Positions 8,818 to 17,497 are shown, counted from the stretch's first letter. The stretch: 64,000 nucleotides of DNA from Janthinobacterium sp. TB1-E2 (GCF_036885605.1 NZ_CP142523.1:992001-1056000); one strand, 5' to 3'. Made by a program: numbers and translations. Notes: generated by a model from the letters alone, not told the origin.

Positions 8818-10473
8818 ATGCGGGTCAATACGCCTATCACGCAAAATGAATACGTATTAAATGAAGGCATGACGATTGTTTCCACGACGGATTTACAGGG
8901 AAACATCAATTACGCCAATCAGTATTTCATTGAAGTCAGCGGTTTTTCAGAAATGGAACTGCTGGGTGCGCCACAGAATATTCTGCGTCATCCCGATATG
9001 CCGGCCGAAGCGTTTGCCGACCTGTGGGATACCATCAAGACCGGCATGCCATGGACCGGCATGGTCAAGAACCGCTGCAAGAATGGCGATTTCTACTGGG
9101 TCTTCGCCAATATCACGCCCGTCATCGAAAACGGCCGCCCGATCGGTTATATGTCCGTGCGCACCAAGCCCACGCGCGAGCAGATCAACGAAGCGGCAGC
9201 CCTGTATAAAAGTTTTAAAGACGGCAATAGCGCCAAGCTGGCGATCCGCAATGGCCGCGTCGTGCGCCAGGGCTTGGCCGCCAAGCTGGCCGAGTGGCGC
9301 AAGCTGACCCTGTCGCAAGACCTGGCCCTGCATTGCATCGTCTTTGGCGTGGTGCTGGCCATTCTCGGCTGCGCCGTGTGGAATATCGATGGCGACACGA
9401 GCACGGCCACGCGCAGCTGGCTCAGCGGCGCTGCCGCCGCGGCCGTCGCGCTGATGCTGTATTTCTGGGCCCATCTGCACAATTCCCTCGTCGCGCCGCT
9501 GGGCGAGGCCATCACGGTGGCGCGCAAGATGGCCGGCGGCGACTTGACGGGCGTCATCGACAAGGTGCGAGACGACGACATGGGCCAATTGATGGCGGCC
9601 TTGCGCCAGACGAATATCAACCTGCACAGCATCATCGGCGACGTGCGCGCCAACTTCGAGGATATCCGCGTCACCACGGCCGAGATCGCCACGGGCAATA
9701 TGGACCTGTCCAGCCGCACGGAATCGCAGGCGTCCAGCCTCGAGCAGACGGCGGCCAGCATGGAAGAGCTGACTTCCACGGTGCAGAACAGCGCCGACCA
9801 CGTGGACACGGCCAATAAGCTGGCGGCGCAGGCGTCTACCGTCGCGGCCAAGGGCGGCACCATCGTCAGCGAAGTGGTGACCACGATGGACGAAATCAGC
9901 ACCTCGTCGCGCAAGATTCTCGACATCATTGGTCTCATCGACGGCATCGCCTTCCAGACGAACATCCTCGCCTTGAACGCGGCAGTGGAAGCGGCCCGCG
10001 CGGGCGAGCATGGCCGCGGCTTCGCCGTCGTGGCCGGCGAAGTGCGCAGCCTGGCGCAGCGCTCGGCAACAGCGGCGAAAGAAGTGAAAAACCTGATCGA
10101 CCATTCGATCGCCACCGTGAATGCGGGCAGCGTGCTGACCAGCAATGCGGGCGCCACCATGACGGAGGTGATCGCCTCGGTAGCCCGCGTGACGGAAGTG
10201 ATGGACGAGATTTCCTCGACCACGCGCGAGCAGAACCAGGGCATCGGGCAAGTCAACCAGGCCGTCATCCACATGGATGGCATCACGCAGCAGAATGCGG
10301 CGCTGGTGGAACAGGCGGCCGCAGCCGCCACCAGCCTGGCGCAGCGCACCGACAGCGTGGCCCAGTCGATCGGCATCTTCAAATTGAAGGCCTCGCCCAA
10401 GCGCAAGACGGCTGGCGTGGGACGCAGCGTGGGCGCGGGCGTGGCGGCAAGGGCCTTGCTGAAGGCACGCTAA
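8818..10473 (+). CDS. Aer-like methyl-accepting chemotaxis protein with PAS domain
   Basis: A 551-residue protein starting at 8818 behind AGAGGAGCG. An N-terminal cytoplasmic PAS domain (about 20-125, with GFSEMELLG and [15 protein letters not shown]) resembles the FAD-binding Aer/PAS sensor. Two hydrophobic segments follow at about 171-190 and 203-219 with only a short intervening loop, so there is no large periplasmic ligand domain. Then come a HAMP and the long signalling helix, with the conserved hairpin [20 protein letters not shown] near residues 390-410. It probably reports redox or oxygen state to CheA/CheW. No chemotaxis operon is adjacent. Methylation pentapeptide sites are plausible in the flanking helices. 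Confidence 0.92.
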   Translation: MRVNTPITQNEYVLNEGMTIVSTTDLQGNINYANQYFIEVSGFSEMELLGAPQNILRHPDMPAEAFADLWDTIKTGMPWTGMVKNRCKNGDFYWVFANITPVIENGRPIGYMSVRTKPTREQINEAAALYKSFKDGNSAKLAIRNGRVVRQGLAAKLAEWRKLTLSQDLALHCIVFGVVLAILGCAVWNIDGDTSTATRSWLSGAAAAAVALMLYFWAHLHNSLVAPLGEAITVARKMAGGDLTGVIDKVRDDDMGQLMAALRQTNINLHSIIGDVRANFEDIRVTTAEIATGNMDLSSRTESQASSLEQTAASMEELTSTVQNSADHVDTANKLAAQASTVAAKGGTIVSEVVTTMDEISTSSRKILDIIGLIDGIAFQTNILALNAAVEAARAGEHGRGFAVVAGEVRSLAQRSATAAKEVKNLIDHSIATVNAGSVLTSNAGATMTEVIASVARVTEVMDEISSTTREQNQGIGQVNQAVIHMDGITQQNAALVEQAAAAATSLAQRTDSVAQSIGIFKLKASPKRKTAGVGRSVGAGVAARALLKAR

Positions 10474-10474
10474 T

Positions 10475-10540
10475 TACCCCAACGGCGAAAGGCCGGGGTC
10501 GTACCCGTCGGGTCTGACCCCAGGTTTTGCCTGTGGGGTA
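10475..10540. repeat. nested inverted repeat, REP/terminator-like
   Basis: Three concentric arm pairs: TACCCC (10475) with GGGGTA (10535), GGGGTC (10495) with GACCCC (10516), and ACCCG with CGGGT at 10503-10513. It lies between the convergent chemoreceptor and lipoprotein genes. It may act as a terminator or be a repeat element of a type different from the GTCGGATTA family. Confidence 0.55.
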
Positions 10541-10543
10541 CTT

Positions 10544-10852
10544 TTACTGCTTCACCCGATACACCTCTCCACTGCGCACCTTCTTCACCACCCCATCCCC
10601 GCCAAACAAAATCACATATTCTCCCTGCGCGCCCGAGGCGGCCGGGTAGGTGTACATCCATACTTCATTGCCGCTGTCGAAACGGATGGACGTGCTTTCT
10701 CCCAGCGCGGCGCGCACCTGTTCGCGCGTGCTGCTGCCTGCTTGCACCGTCTGCTCCAGGGTTGCGTAAGGCACGTTCTTGCTTGCCTGCAAGGCGCGCG
10801 TGCCGGAGCAGGCGGCCAGCAGCGCCAGCATGGCGATCAGCAGCCATTTCAT
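10544..10852 (-). CDS. small lipoprotein, SmpA/OmlA-like
   Basis: A 102-residue protein with a lipoprotein signal (MKWLLIAMLALLAAC; lipobox LAAC, acylated Cys15). The mature part (YATLEQTVQAGSSTREQVRAALG...FDSGNEVWMYTY) follows the pattern of BamE/SmpA-fold small lipoproteins: a 'G-x-t-k-x-x-v-x-x-x-l-G' helix followed by a W-x-Y strand. Its start overlaps the stop of the upstream gene by 4 bases (ATGA), so the two are translationally coupled. The location is probably the outer membrane inner leaflet. Function is not established. Confidence 0.8.
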   Translation of the reverse strand: MKWLLIAMLALLAACSGTRALQASKNVPYATLEQTVQAGSSTREQVRAALGESTSIRFDSGNEVWMYTYPAASGAQGEYVILFGGDGVVKKVRSGEVYRVKQ

Positions 10853-11637
10853 GGCACCACCTCGTCCATGTAAGTAAATTCCAGCAGGGTGTCGTCGGGC
10901 CAGCTGGCATCCCACAAGGGCGCGTAATACGTGCGGTCGAGCAGTACCTGGCAATCGCAATAGGGCAGCGAGGCGGGCGTCTGCTCGCCGCCCGCGTACA
11001 GCATCCTGAACGGCAACGCCATGCGGCGCTCGCCATGCACGAGGGTGACGCCGAACAGGGGACGGTCCGTAAAGAACAAATAATTGCCGTCCGGCTCGGA
11101 ACACACCTTGTCCGTGCTATAGAGCATGCTGGACAGCCAGGCGATGATTTGCGGGTCGTTCGAGATCAGGCCCGAATCCATGCCGGCGCGGCATTCCAGG
11201 CGCAGGTCGCCCAGGCGCCGCGTGCCGGGCGGCAAGCCGGGCGTGATCACTTGCGCACGCCAGCTCATGGTGGTCGCCTTGCGGTTGGCGATCAGCACGG
11301 CGTCTTCGCGCGCCGCTTGCGCATTGCGCACGGGAGCAAAGCTGTTGTCCTCGGCCAAGGGTAACGGGATGCTGACGGTGTCGCCGGCGATGCGCAGCTG
11401 CACGCCCGTCATGTCCACGCCGGGCTGGCGCGGCAGCAGGCGAAAGCGCAGGCTCGCTTGCGGCGCCAGCGCACGGTCGCGCTCGAAACGGTCCACGCCC
11501 TGCAGCATCTTGCGGTACGATTTATCGACGGGGTCGCGCGTGGCGTCCACTTTCACCTGCGGCACGGGCGCGGTTTGCGCCAGGGCAACCGGGCCAGGGA
11601 GCAGGCAGGCAAGCAGCAGGAGGATAGGGATGCGCAT
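10849..11637 (-). CDS. exported protein of unknown function
   Basis: A 262-residue protein with a signal peptide ending near ALAQ (residue 21). The mature chain contains several cysteines (RLECRAG, VCSEPDG and a CDC near the C-terminus) and Tyr/Phe/Pro-rich strands, consistent with an extracytoplasmic beta-rich fold. I do not recognise a family. It is coupled by a 4-base overlap to the small SmpA-like lipoprotein, which suggests that they act together in the envelope. The MazG-like gene upstream ends 60 bp away and may share the transcript. Confidence 0.75.
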   Translation of the reverse strand: MRIPILLLLACLLPGPVALAQTAPVPQVKVDATRDPVDKSYRKMLQGVDRFERDRALAPQASLRFRLLPRQPGVDMTGVQLRIAGDTVSIPLPLAEDNSFAPVRNAQAAREDAVLIANRKATTMSWRAQVITPGLPPGTRRLGDLRLECRAGMDSGLISNDPQIIAWLSSMLYSTDKVCSEPDGNYLFFTDRPLFGVTLVHGERRMALPFRMLYAGGEQTPASLPYCDCQVLLDRTYYAPLWDASWPDDTLLEFTYMDEVVP

Positions 11638-11697
11638 GGCTGGATGCTACGCTTTTTTGCGCATCAGCCACGCACGGGTGGCTGTCTCGGTATTCGC

Positions 11698-12057
11698 TCA
11701 GTACTCGCTATATTTGCGCGCGTCGCCGCGCACCTGCTGCGCCGGGTATTTCTGCGCATTGAGTTCCATCTTTTCCAGCACGGCAGAGTGCAGGTCGACG
11801 CCGCTCTTGTCGGCCAGGCGCACCAAATACATCAGCACGTCGGCCAGTTCGTGGCGGATGCCCGTGCGTTTGGCATCGTCCAGCTCGGCGTCCGCGCCCG
11901 TGGGCAGCCACTGGTAGTGCTCGGCCAGTTCCGCCACTTCCACGGACAGGGCCATGGCCAGGTTTTTCGGCGTGTGGAACTGGTCCCAGTCGCGCTCGTC
12001 GGCAAAGGCGCGCAGGCGCGCGCGGATGTCGAGCAGGCTGTCGGCAGGCGCGTTCAT
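11698..12057 (-). CDS. MazG-like nucleotide pyrophosphohydrolase
   Basis: A 119-residue single-domain all-alpha protein. It has the EXXE-(12-28)-EXXD magnesium-binding signature of the MazG superfamily: EVAELAE (about residues 41-47) and HELADVLMYL (about 69-78). The size, the FHTPKNLAMALSVEVAEL opening and the single domain fit the RS21-C6/dCTP-pyrophosphatase-like branch. Expected reaction: hydrolysis of (deoxy)nucleoside triphosphates to monophosphates plus pyrophosphate, cleaning the nucleotide pool. Its start overlaps the end of the GNAT gene by 4 bases, so the pair is co-translated. Confidence 0.9.
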   Translation of the reverse strand: MNAPADSLLDIRARLRAFADERDWDQFHTPKNLAMALSVEVAELAEHYQWLPTGADAELDDAKRTGIRHELADVLMYLVRLADKSGVDLHSAVLEKMELNAQKYPAQQVRGDARKYSEY

Positions 12058-12515
12058 GCCGCCACCTGCAGCGGTTTTTCCATGAAAACACTGAATGGAT
12101 CGTCGGGATAGTCGCCGTACGGCCCGCGCCGCTGGTAGCCGTGGCGTGCGTACAGGGCGATGGCTTCGGGCTGGTGGATGCCCGTCTCTAACGTCAGCAA
12201 GCGGCAGCCGCGCGCCAGCGCCTGCTCTTCCAGCAGGGCCAGCAGGCGCTTGGCCAGGCCCAGGCCGCGGCTGTCCGGGTGCACGTACATGCGCTTGACT
12301 TCGCCGAAATCGGGCGTGACGACGATGGCGCCGCAAGCGCGCGCCGCGCCTGCCGCATCGCGGGCGACGGCAAACAGCAGGGTATCGGACGGCACGGACG
12401 CCAGGTCCAGCGAGTAGACGCACTCAGCCGGATACAGGGTCTGTTGGTAGGCGTCAAGCTCGGCGATCAGGGTTTGCACGTCGGCTTGCTGCGGCGATTC
12501 CAGGCGGATAGTCAT
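12054..12515 (-). CDS. GNAT family N-acetyltransferase
   Basis: A 153-residue protein from ATG at 12515. The acetyl-CoA binding motif A is clear: VKRMYVHPDSRGLGLAKRLL (R-x-x-G-x-G/A form). It is followed by the LTLETG and AIALYARHGY strands of motif B and a C-terminal PFSVFMEKPL. The substrate cannot be predicted; small-molecule or antibiotic-like amines are typical for this YafP/PhnO-like size class. It is coupled to the MazG-like gene by an ATGA overlap. The preceding P450 gene ends 35 bp upstream, so a P450-GNAT-MazG transcript is possible. Confidence 0.9.
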   Translation of the reverse strand: MTIRLESPQQADVQTLIAELDAYQQTLYPAECVYSLDLASVPSDTLLFAVARDAAGAARACGAIVVTPDFGEVKRMYVHPDSRGLGLAKRLLALLEEQALARGCRLLTLETGIHQPEAIALYARHGYQRRGPYGDYPDDPFSVFMEKPLQVAA

Positions 12516-12550
12516 GGGAAGGTCGAATGTATGGGACTTCCCCCATGGTA

Positions 12551-13984
12551 TCACTGCGGCCGCGCCAGGCGCATCGTCAGGCCGATGGGCGACATCACGA
12601 AACCCATCAGTTCCTGCGCCTCGCCGCCATCGGGCGTGTCGACGCCGGCGATGTCGAAGCTGCCCAGCAGCATGGCCATGGCGATCTTGATTTCCAACAA
12701 GGCCAGGTAGCGGCCCGGGCACGTGCGCAAGCCGGCGCCGAAAGGCATGGCGGTGCGCTTGTTGTTCGCCTCGCCGCCTTCCAGCCAGCGTTCGGGCTGG
12801 AACGCCTGTGCATCGGGAAAGTGTGCATCGGACACGCTGTCGTGGCGCATCACGCACCACAGCATGCTGCCGGCGGGCACGGCCACGTCGCCCACCACCG
12901 TGTCGCGCAGCGCTTCGAGCGGAATGTAGGGCGCCACCGGTTTCAAGCGCATGGCCTCGCTGGCGCAGGCGCCCAGGTAGTCGAGGCTATCCATTTGCGC
13001 CACGGTGAACTGCGCCACGTCGGGTGCCAGGCGCCGCACTTCCTCGCGCGCCTTGGCCAGGCTGTGCGGATGGCGCTGCAACAGGTAGATGATCCAGGAA
13101 ATCGTATTGGCCGTCGTGTCTTCGCCGGCCAGCAGCATGGTCAGCACATTGCCGGCCACGGCGCGGTCGTTCACGCCGCTGCCGGGTTCGTCGGCGGCGG
13201 CGATCATGGCTTCGAGCAGGTTGGGCGGGCGCACGCGCCGCGCGGGGTCTTGTTCCATGCGTTCGCGCGCCTGCCGCACCAGTTGCGCCACGGCCACGTC
13301 CAGCGCCGCCACGTCGCGGTCCAGGCGCCGGTCGACGGGCAGCTTGACGTAGCGCCAGTACGGCAGCATAGACAGGCTGCGCCGCGCCACGGCTGGCAGG
13401 ATGGCGTCCAGGTGGCGCTGGATCACGTCCTCGCCCGATTCGAGTGTATTGACTTCCGTGCCGAAGGCCAGGCCGGCGATGATGTCGACCGTGTAGCGCT
13501 TCAGGTCGCCATCGAGGGCAATGGACTGGCCTTGCGTGGCGGCATGCTGCCAGCGCCGCTGCAGGCGCTGCGCCACCGTCACCAGCGCGGGAAAATACGC
13601 CTTGATGGCGCCTGGCGCCATGCCGGCCATCACCATGCGGCGCTGGTTGCGCCACTCGCTGCCTTCGGCCAGGAAGACGCCGGGATTGCCGCCCATTTCC
13701 TCCGAGACGATGTAGCTGCTGAGGGGGCGGCGGAAACCATCGGGGCGGTCGCGCAGCACGGCGGCCACCGCCTCGCTGTCGGCCACCACCAGTACCAGGG
13801 TGCGGCCGAACCAGGCACGCATGAAAGGTCCATAGCGGCGTACCCAGCCTTCCACGTCGCGGTGGATGCGCGGCAGCCGCACTTGCATGGCGTTGCCGAT
13901 GATGGGCAAGGCGAATGGCCCCGGCAACTGGCGGATCTGGCGCAGCGTGGTGGCGGGTGCGGCGGCGTGGTCGAGTGGCGGCAT
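12551..13984 (-). CDS. cytochrome P450
   Basis: A 477-residue soluble P450 without a membrane anchor. Its landmarks are the I-helix oxygen-activation motif AGEDTT, the K-helix E-x-x-R (EAMR), the PERW meander (FQPERWLEG), and the heme loop PFGAGLRTCPGR with Cys422 as thiolate ligand. The start at 13984 follows AGGAG. No ferredoxin or reductase gene is adjacent, so electron donors must be encoded elsewhere. Substrate is unknown; the layout of the motifs is closer to fatty-acid/eukaryotic-like bacterial P450s than to P450cam, which is an impression only. A divergent AraC-type regulator 108 bp away is the obvious candidate controller. Confidence 0.95.
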   Translation of the reverse strand: MPPLDHAAAPATTLRQIRQLPGPFALPIIGNAMQVRLPRIHRDVEGWVRRYGPFMRAWFGRTLVLVVADSEAVAAVLRDRPDGFRRPLSSYIVSEEMGGNPGVFLAEGSEWRNQRRMVMAGMAPGAIKAYFPALVTVAQRLQRRWQHAATQGQSIALDGDLKRYTVDIIAGLAFGTEVNTLESGEDVIQRHLDAILPAVARRSLSMLPYWRYVKLPVDRRLDRDVAALDVAVAQLVRQARERMEQDPARRVRPPNLLEAMIAAADEPGSGVNDRAVAGNVLTMLLAGEDTTANTISWIIYLLQRHPHSLAKAREEVRRLAPDVAQFTVAQMDSLDYLGACASEAMRLKPVAPYIPLEALRDTVVGDVAVPAGSMLWCVMRHDSVSDAHFPDAQAFQPERWLEGGEANNKRTAMPFGAGLRTCPGRYLALLEIKIAMAMLLGSFDIAGVDTPDGGEAQELMGFVMSPIGLTMRLARPQ

Positions 13985-14008
13985 GGAAAGCTCCTGTGGG
14001 AACGATGG

Positions 14009-14019
14009 CTAGACTCTAG
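14009..14019. promoter_or_regulatory. short palindrome in the P450/AraC divergent region
   Basis: CTAGACTCTAG, perfect 5-bp arms around a single C, located 25 bp from the P450 start. It could be part of an operator or of a -10 (TAGAGT on the minus strand). Tentative. Confidence 0.3.
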
Positions 14020-14079
14020 CGCGCTTGCGGGCGCGCGTCTTGAACGAATACGACATCGCGCGCGGCCAAAAATTGCCGG

Positions 14080-14092
14080 TACAATCATCGCC
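14080..14092 (+). promoter_or_regulatory. -10 element immediately before the AraC-type gene
   Basis: TACAAT at 14080-14085 ends 7 bases before the ATG at 14093, which would place transcription start at or next to the start codon. No Shine-Dalgarno sequence is present. Confidence 0.45.
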
Positions 14093-14950
14093 ATGCCTGC
14101 CGCCCCCACGCCCCTGACCCGCTTGATCGCGCCGCGCACCGCGCTCGCTTCCTGCGTGCGCGCCTTTCTCGTGCGCGACACCACGCATTGCGCGCCGCTG
14201 CCGCCCGCGCAGCGCCTGAACCGTTTTCCCGCCACGCCCATGTGCTGCCTGCTATGGACGGTCGCGGGCGACGTCGAGGCGGCCGCGCCCGGCCCCGACC
14301 TGCTGCACGTGCGCATGCCGCCCGCCCTGTTCAGCGGGCCGCGCGGCTATCCGCTGGTCAGCTACAACCCTGGCCCCGTGCACTCGTTCATGGTGATGCT
14401 GTATCCGGCCGCCCTGCACGCGCTGACGGGCATCGACATGGCGGCCCTGTTCGACCAGGTGCGCCCGCTGGAACCGCTGTTCGACGCCGACTGGCTGGCC
14501 TTGTCCGACGCCGTGCTGGCCGCGCCCGACGATGCAGCGCGTATCGCGCTGGTGGAAGCATTCCTCGCGCCGCGCTGGGCGCTGGCGCGCAAGAGCGGCG
14601 ACCATCCCACCGGCGCCATCCAGGACTGGGTGCGCCGCCTGGGCGTACAGGCGGCCTCGACGGGCCTGGCCAGTGGCGCGCGCAACATCGAACGCCGCAT
14701 CAAGGCCTGGGCCGGCCAGCCCATGCGCACCCTGCGACGCATGCGCCGCGCGGAACAGTCGTTTCTCGACGCACGCGAGGCCATGCTGCAAGGCAATGCT
14801 TCATGGACCGATATCGCCGCCGAGGGCGGCTACGCCGACCAGGCCCACCTGTGCCGCGAAGTGCGCGCCATCACCGGCCTGAGTCCCACCGAACTCGCAC
14901 GCGCCAGCCGCGAAGATGAAAGTTACTGGATCTACCGAATATGGGCGTAA
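14093..14950 (+). CDS. AraC family transcriptional regulator
   Basis: A 285-residue protein from the ATG at 14093. The C-terminal AraC/XylS helix-turn-helix pair is evident: the first helices in RNIERRIKAWAG...RRMRRAEQS, then WTDIAAEGGYADQAHLCREVRAITGLSPTELAR, the highly conserved second HTH. The N-terminal part (about 1-170), with FNP-like phrases such as VSYNPGPVHSFMVMLYPAALHALTG, matches the DUF6597-type sensor of one-component AraC regulators. It is divergent from the P450 and probably regulates it and/or itself. An 11-bp palindrome CTAGACTCTAG at 14009-14019 lies between them. Two palindromic repeats follow the stop. Confidence 0.9.
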   Translation: MPAAPTPLTRLIAPRTALASCVRAFLVRDTTHCAPLPPAQRLNRFPATPMCCLLWTVAGDVEAAAPGPDLLHVRMPPALFSGPRGYPLVSYNPGPVHSFMVMLYPAALHALTGIDMAALFDQVRPLEPLFDADWLALSDAVLAAPDDAARIALVEAFLAPRWALARKSGDHPTGAIQDWVRRLGVQAASTGLASGARNIERRIKAWAGQPMRTLRRMRRAEQSFLDAREAMLQGNASWTDIAAEGGYADQAHLCREVRAITGLSPTELARASREDESYWIYRIWA

Positions 14951-14965
14951 TCCGGCCGGTGGTGA

Positions 14966-15004
14966 TGTCTGATTACGCGGCGCACCGCCGCTAATCCGAC
15001 CTAC
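14966..15004. repeat. palindromic extragenic repeat, copy B1
   Basis: TGTCTGATTACGCGGC...GCCGCTAATCCGACCTAC; same family as copy A. It is paired with an inverted copy 12 bp away. Confidence 0.8.
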
Positions 15005-15016
15005 CCGTGGGGGCGA

Positions 15017-15058
15017 GTAGGTCGGATTAGCGTGGCAACGCCACGCGTAATCCGACAA
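15017..15058. repeat. palindromic extragenic repeat, copy B2 (inverted)
   Basis: GTAGGTCGGATTAGCGTGG...CCACGCGTAATCCGACAAC, in opposite orientation to B1. It is followed by ATCGTTGGCG, the complement of the flank seen beside copy A. B1 and B2 form a BIME-like pair between convergent genes. Confidence 0.8.
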
Positions 15059-15089
15059 CATCGTTGGCGTGGCCGGTGGTCATGCCGGA

Positions 15090-16841
15090 TTACCGCTCGC
15101 TGTACACCTTGCCTTTGGACAGGGTGACTTCATGATGCCCCGCGCCGGGTGCCATCATGGGGAAACAATTTTCTGCGCCATGTACGCGCACGTCGAGGAA
15201 ATACGGGCCGTCGGATGCCAGGCAGGTCGCCAGCGCCGCGTCGAGGTCTTCGCGCCGGCTCACCGTATGCGCCTGCCAGCCGAACGCGCGGGCCAGGGCG
15301 ACGAAGTCGGGCAGCGCTTCCGTGTAGCTGTGGCTGTAGCGCCCGCCATGGATGAGTTCCTGCCACTGGCGCACCATGCCCATGTAACCATTGTTCGACA
15401 GCACCACTTTCACGGGCAGACGGTGCTGCACGGCCGTGGCCAGTTCCTGGATATTCATCAAAATCGACGCGTCGCCGCTCACGCACACGATGCGCTTGCC
15501 CGGATGGGCGATCTGCGCGCCGATGGCGGCCGGCAAGCCATAACCCATGGTGCCGGCGCCGCCCGAGGTGAGCCAGCGGCGCGGCTGCTCGAAGCGCAAA
15601 TGCTGCGCGGCCCACATCTGGTGCTGGCCCACGTCGGTGGACACGATGGCGTCCTGTCCGTCCAGTGCCGCCTGCAGCCGGCGCATCAGCGCCTGCGGCG
15701 CGATCACGTCCGGCGTGTCGTCGAACGCCAGCGAATTCTCCGTGCGCCAGCCATCGATACGCTGCCACCACGGCTGGCGGTCCGCCAGCAAGCGGCCGCG
15801 CAGCTGCGCCAGCAGGGCGGCCAGCACGGGTGCGCAATCGCCGCGCAGGGCCACGTCGGTGCGCACCACCTTGCCGATCGACGCCGGGTCGATATCGACA
15901 TGGATGATTTTCGCGCCGGGGCAGAAGGCGTCCAGCCTGCCAGTCACCCGGTCGTCGAAGCGGGCGCCCACGCAGACGATCACATCCGCATGGTGCATGG
16001 CCAGGTTCGCTTCCAGGGTGCCGTGCATGCCCAGCATGCCGAGGAAGGCCGGGTGCGAGGCGGGAAAGGCGCCCAGTCCCAGCAGGGTCAGGGTACACGG
16101 CGCGGCCGCCAGTTTCACCAGCTGCTGGAAAGCGGCGCAGGCATCGGGGCCGGAATTGATGAGGCCTCCGCCGCCATAGAACACGGGCTGGCGCGCGTTG
16201 GCGATCAGGCTGGCGGCCTGCTCGATATCGGCCGCGTCGGGCAAGGGGGCGGGGACGTTGGCGGCGGACGTCAGCGGCGTGTTGTCCGCGACGGGTGCCA
16301 ATTGCATATCCTTGGGAAAGTCGATCAGCACGGGGCCGGGCCGGCCTTGCGTGGCTTGCACGTACGCTTCGTGCACGACGGCGGCCGTCTCGTCGGCCGT
16401 GCGGATTTGCCGGTTCCACTTGGTGACGGGGCGCGAGATGCCCAGCGCGTCGCATTCCTGGAAGGCGTTCGTGCCGATGCTGGTGGTGGCCACCTGGCCG
16501 CTGATGCAGATGACGGGAATCGAATCGCACAGGGCGTCGAGCAAGCCCGTGGTGGTGTTGCTCATGCCGGGGCCGGACGTGACGAAGACGACGCCGGGTC
16601 GGCCCGTGCTGCGCGCATAACCCTCGGCCGCGTGCACGGCCGCCTGTTCGTGGCGCACCAGCACGTGGCGCAAGCGCGGCTGCGCGTGCAGCGCATCGTA
16701 CACGGGCAGCACGGCGCCACCGGGATAGCCGAAGACGGTGTCGACGCCCAGGGCCAGCAGGGTGTCGATCAGGGTGCTGGCGCCGTTGCGCGGCGCAAGG
16801 TCGTGGGCGGGAGCGAGGAGGGGAGCGGGATCGGGTTTCAT
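15090..16841 (-). CDS. acetolactate synthase large subunit (ThDP-dependent)
   Basis: A 583-residue protein from the ATG at 16841 (a GTG at 16862 would add seven residues). The three ThDP-enzyme domains are in order: N-terminal Pyr domain with [15 protein letters not shown] and catalytic Glu in [15 protein letters not shown], a central domain with [15 protein letters not shown], and a C-terminal PP domain with the ThDP motif GDASILMN...[12 protein letters not shown]. This is the IlvB/IlvI/IlvG type, condensing pyruvate (and 2-oxobutyrate) in branched-chain amino acid synthesis. No small regulatory subunit or ilvC follows, unlike canonical ilvIHC. It is divergent from an Lrp-type regulator with a matching operator between them. 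Confidence 0.92.
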   Translation of the reverse strand: MKPDPAPLLAPAHDLAPRNGASTLIDTLLALGVDTVFGYPGGAVLPVYDALHAQPRLRHVLVRHEQAAVHAAEGYARSTGRPGVVFVTSGPGMSNTTTGLLDALCDSIPVICISGQVATTSIGTNAFQECDALGISRPVTKWNRQIRTADETAAVVHEAYVQATQGRPGPVLIDFPKDMQLAPVADNTPLTSAANVPAPLPDAADIEQAASLIANARQPVFYGGGGLINSGPDACAAFQQLVKLAAAPCTLTLLGLGAFPASHPAFLGMLGMHGTLEANLAMHHADVIVCVGARFDDRVTGRLDAFCPGAKIIHVDIDPASIGKVVRTDVALRGDCAPVLAALLAQLRGRLLADRQPWWQRIDGWRTENSLAFDDTPDVIAPQALMRRLQAALDGQDAIVSTDVGQHQMWAAQHLRFEQPRRWLTSGGAGTMGYGLPAAIGAQIAHPGKRIVCVSGDASILMNIQELATAVQHRLPVKVVLSNNGYMGMVRQWQELIHGGRYSHSYTEALPDFVALARAFGWQAHTVSRREDLDAALATCLASDGPYFLDVRVHGAENCFPMMAPGAGHHEVTLSKGKVYSER

Positions 16842-16905
16842 GTGTCTATTTTCTGCTTGCACTGGCAGAAAAGGCTGCTGGTTTTCTCGTATAAAATGCC
16901 TTGAT

Positions 16906-16920
16906 CAGCAAAATTTGCTG
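16906..16920. promoter_or_regulatory. Lrp-box palindrome between acetolactate synthase and Lrp-type regulator
   Basis: CAGCAAAATTTGCTG, a perfect 7-bp-arm palindrome. Read on the minus strand (CAGCAAATTTTGCTG) it fits the E. coli Lrp consensus YAGHAWATTWTDCTR at all 15 positions. It sits 65 bp before the synthase start and 20 bp before the regulator ATG, a position suited to controlling both. Confidence 0.75.
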
Positions 16921-16940
16921 CAAACATGGGAAATTGCAAA

Positions 16941-17402
16941 ATGAAGCTCGATAAATTCGACCTCGCCATCCTGACGGCCCTGCAGCAGGATGCCCGCATC
17001 AGCCTGCATGAGCTGAGCGCCAAGGTGGGCCTGACATCGTCGCCGTGCTGGGCGCGCATCAAGCGCATGGAAGACGATGGCGTCATCGAAGGCTATACGG
17101 TGAACGTCAACGCGGCCAAGGTGGGGCTGGCCGACACCGTCATCGTGCAAGTGACCCTGGACGACCATTCCGACCAGGCCCTGTTCGAATTCGGCCACGC
17201 GCTGGCCATGATCCCGGAAGTGCTCGAAGCGTTTCTCGTCTCGGGCGACTACGACTACTACCTGCGCATTGCCGTGAGCGACACGCGCGACTATGAACGG
17301 CTGCTGCGCGAGCGCCTGTATAAAATCCCCGGCATCCGCCACAGCAAATCGAGTTTCGTGCTGCGCCAGCTCAAGCAGAGCTATTTGCCCTTGCAGCGCT
17401 AA
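16941..17402 (+). CDS. Lrp/AsnC family transcriptional regulator
   Basis: A 153-residue protein from the ATG at 16941 (MKLDKFDLAILTALQ); an ATG at 16926 in frame is possible, but GGGA at about 16928-16931 is well placed for 16941. The N-terminal winged HTH (DARISLHELSAKVGLTSSPCWARIKRMEDDGVIEGY) is typical. The RAM ligand/oligomerisation domain follows (about 70-150, with VPEVLEAFLVSGDYDYYLRIAVSD pattern). It should form dimers to octamers sensing an amino acid. The divergent acetolactate synthase and the Lrp-box palindrome in the gap point to control of branched-chain amino acid synthesis and autoregulation. Confidence 0.93.
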   Translation: MKLDKFDLAILTALQQDARISLHELSAKVGLTSSPCWARIKRMEDDGVIEGYTVNVNAAKVGLADTVIVQVTLDDHSDQALFEFGHALAMIPEVLEAFLVSGDYDYYLRIAVSDTRDYERLLRERLYKIPGIRHSKSSFVLRQLKQSYLPLQR

Positions 17403-17497
17403 GTTTCCTTGCACGGCAGGAGTTTTTCCCTAGTTCATCGATGGTGACTGTCCGATACTGGACAGACATAAAAACCATGATAAAACTGGGGACCCGC

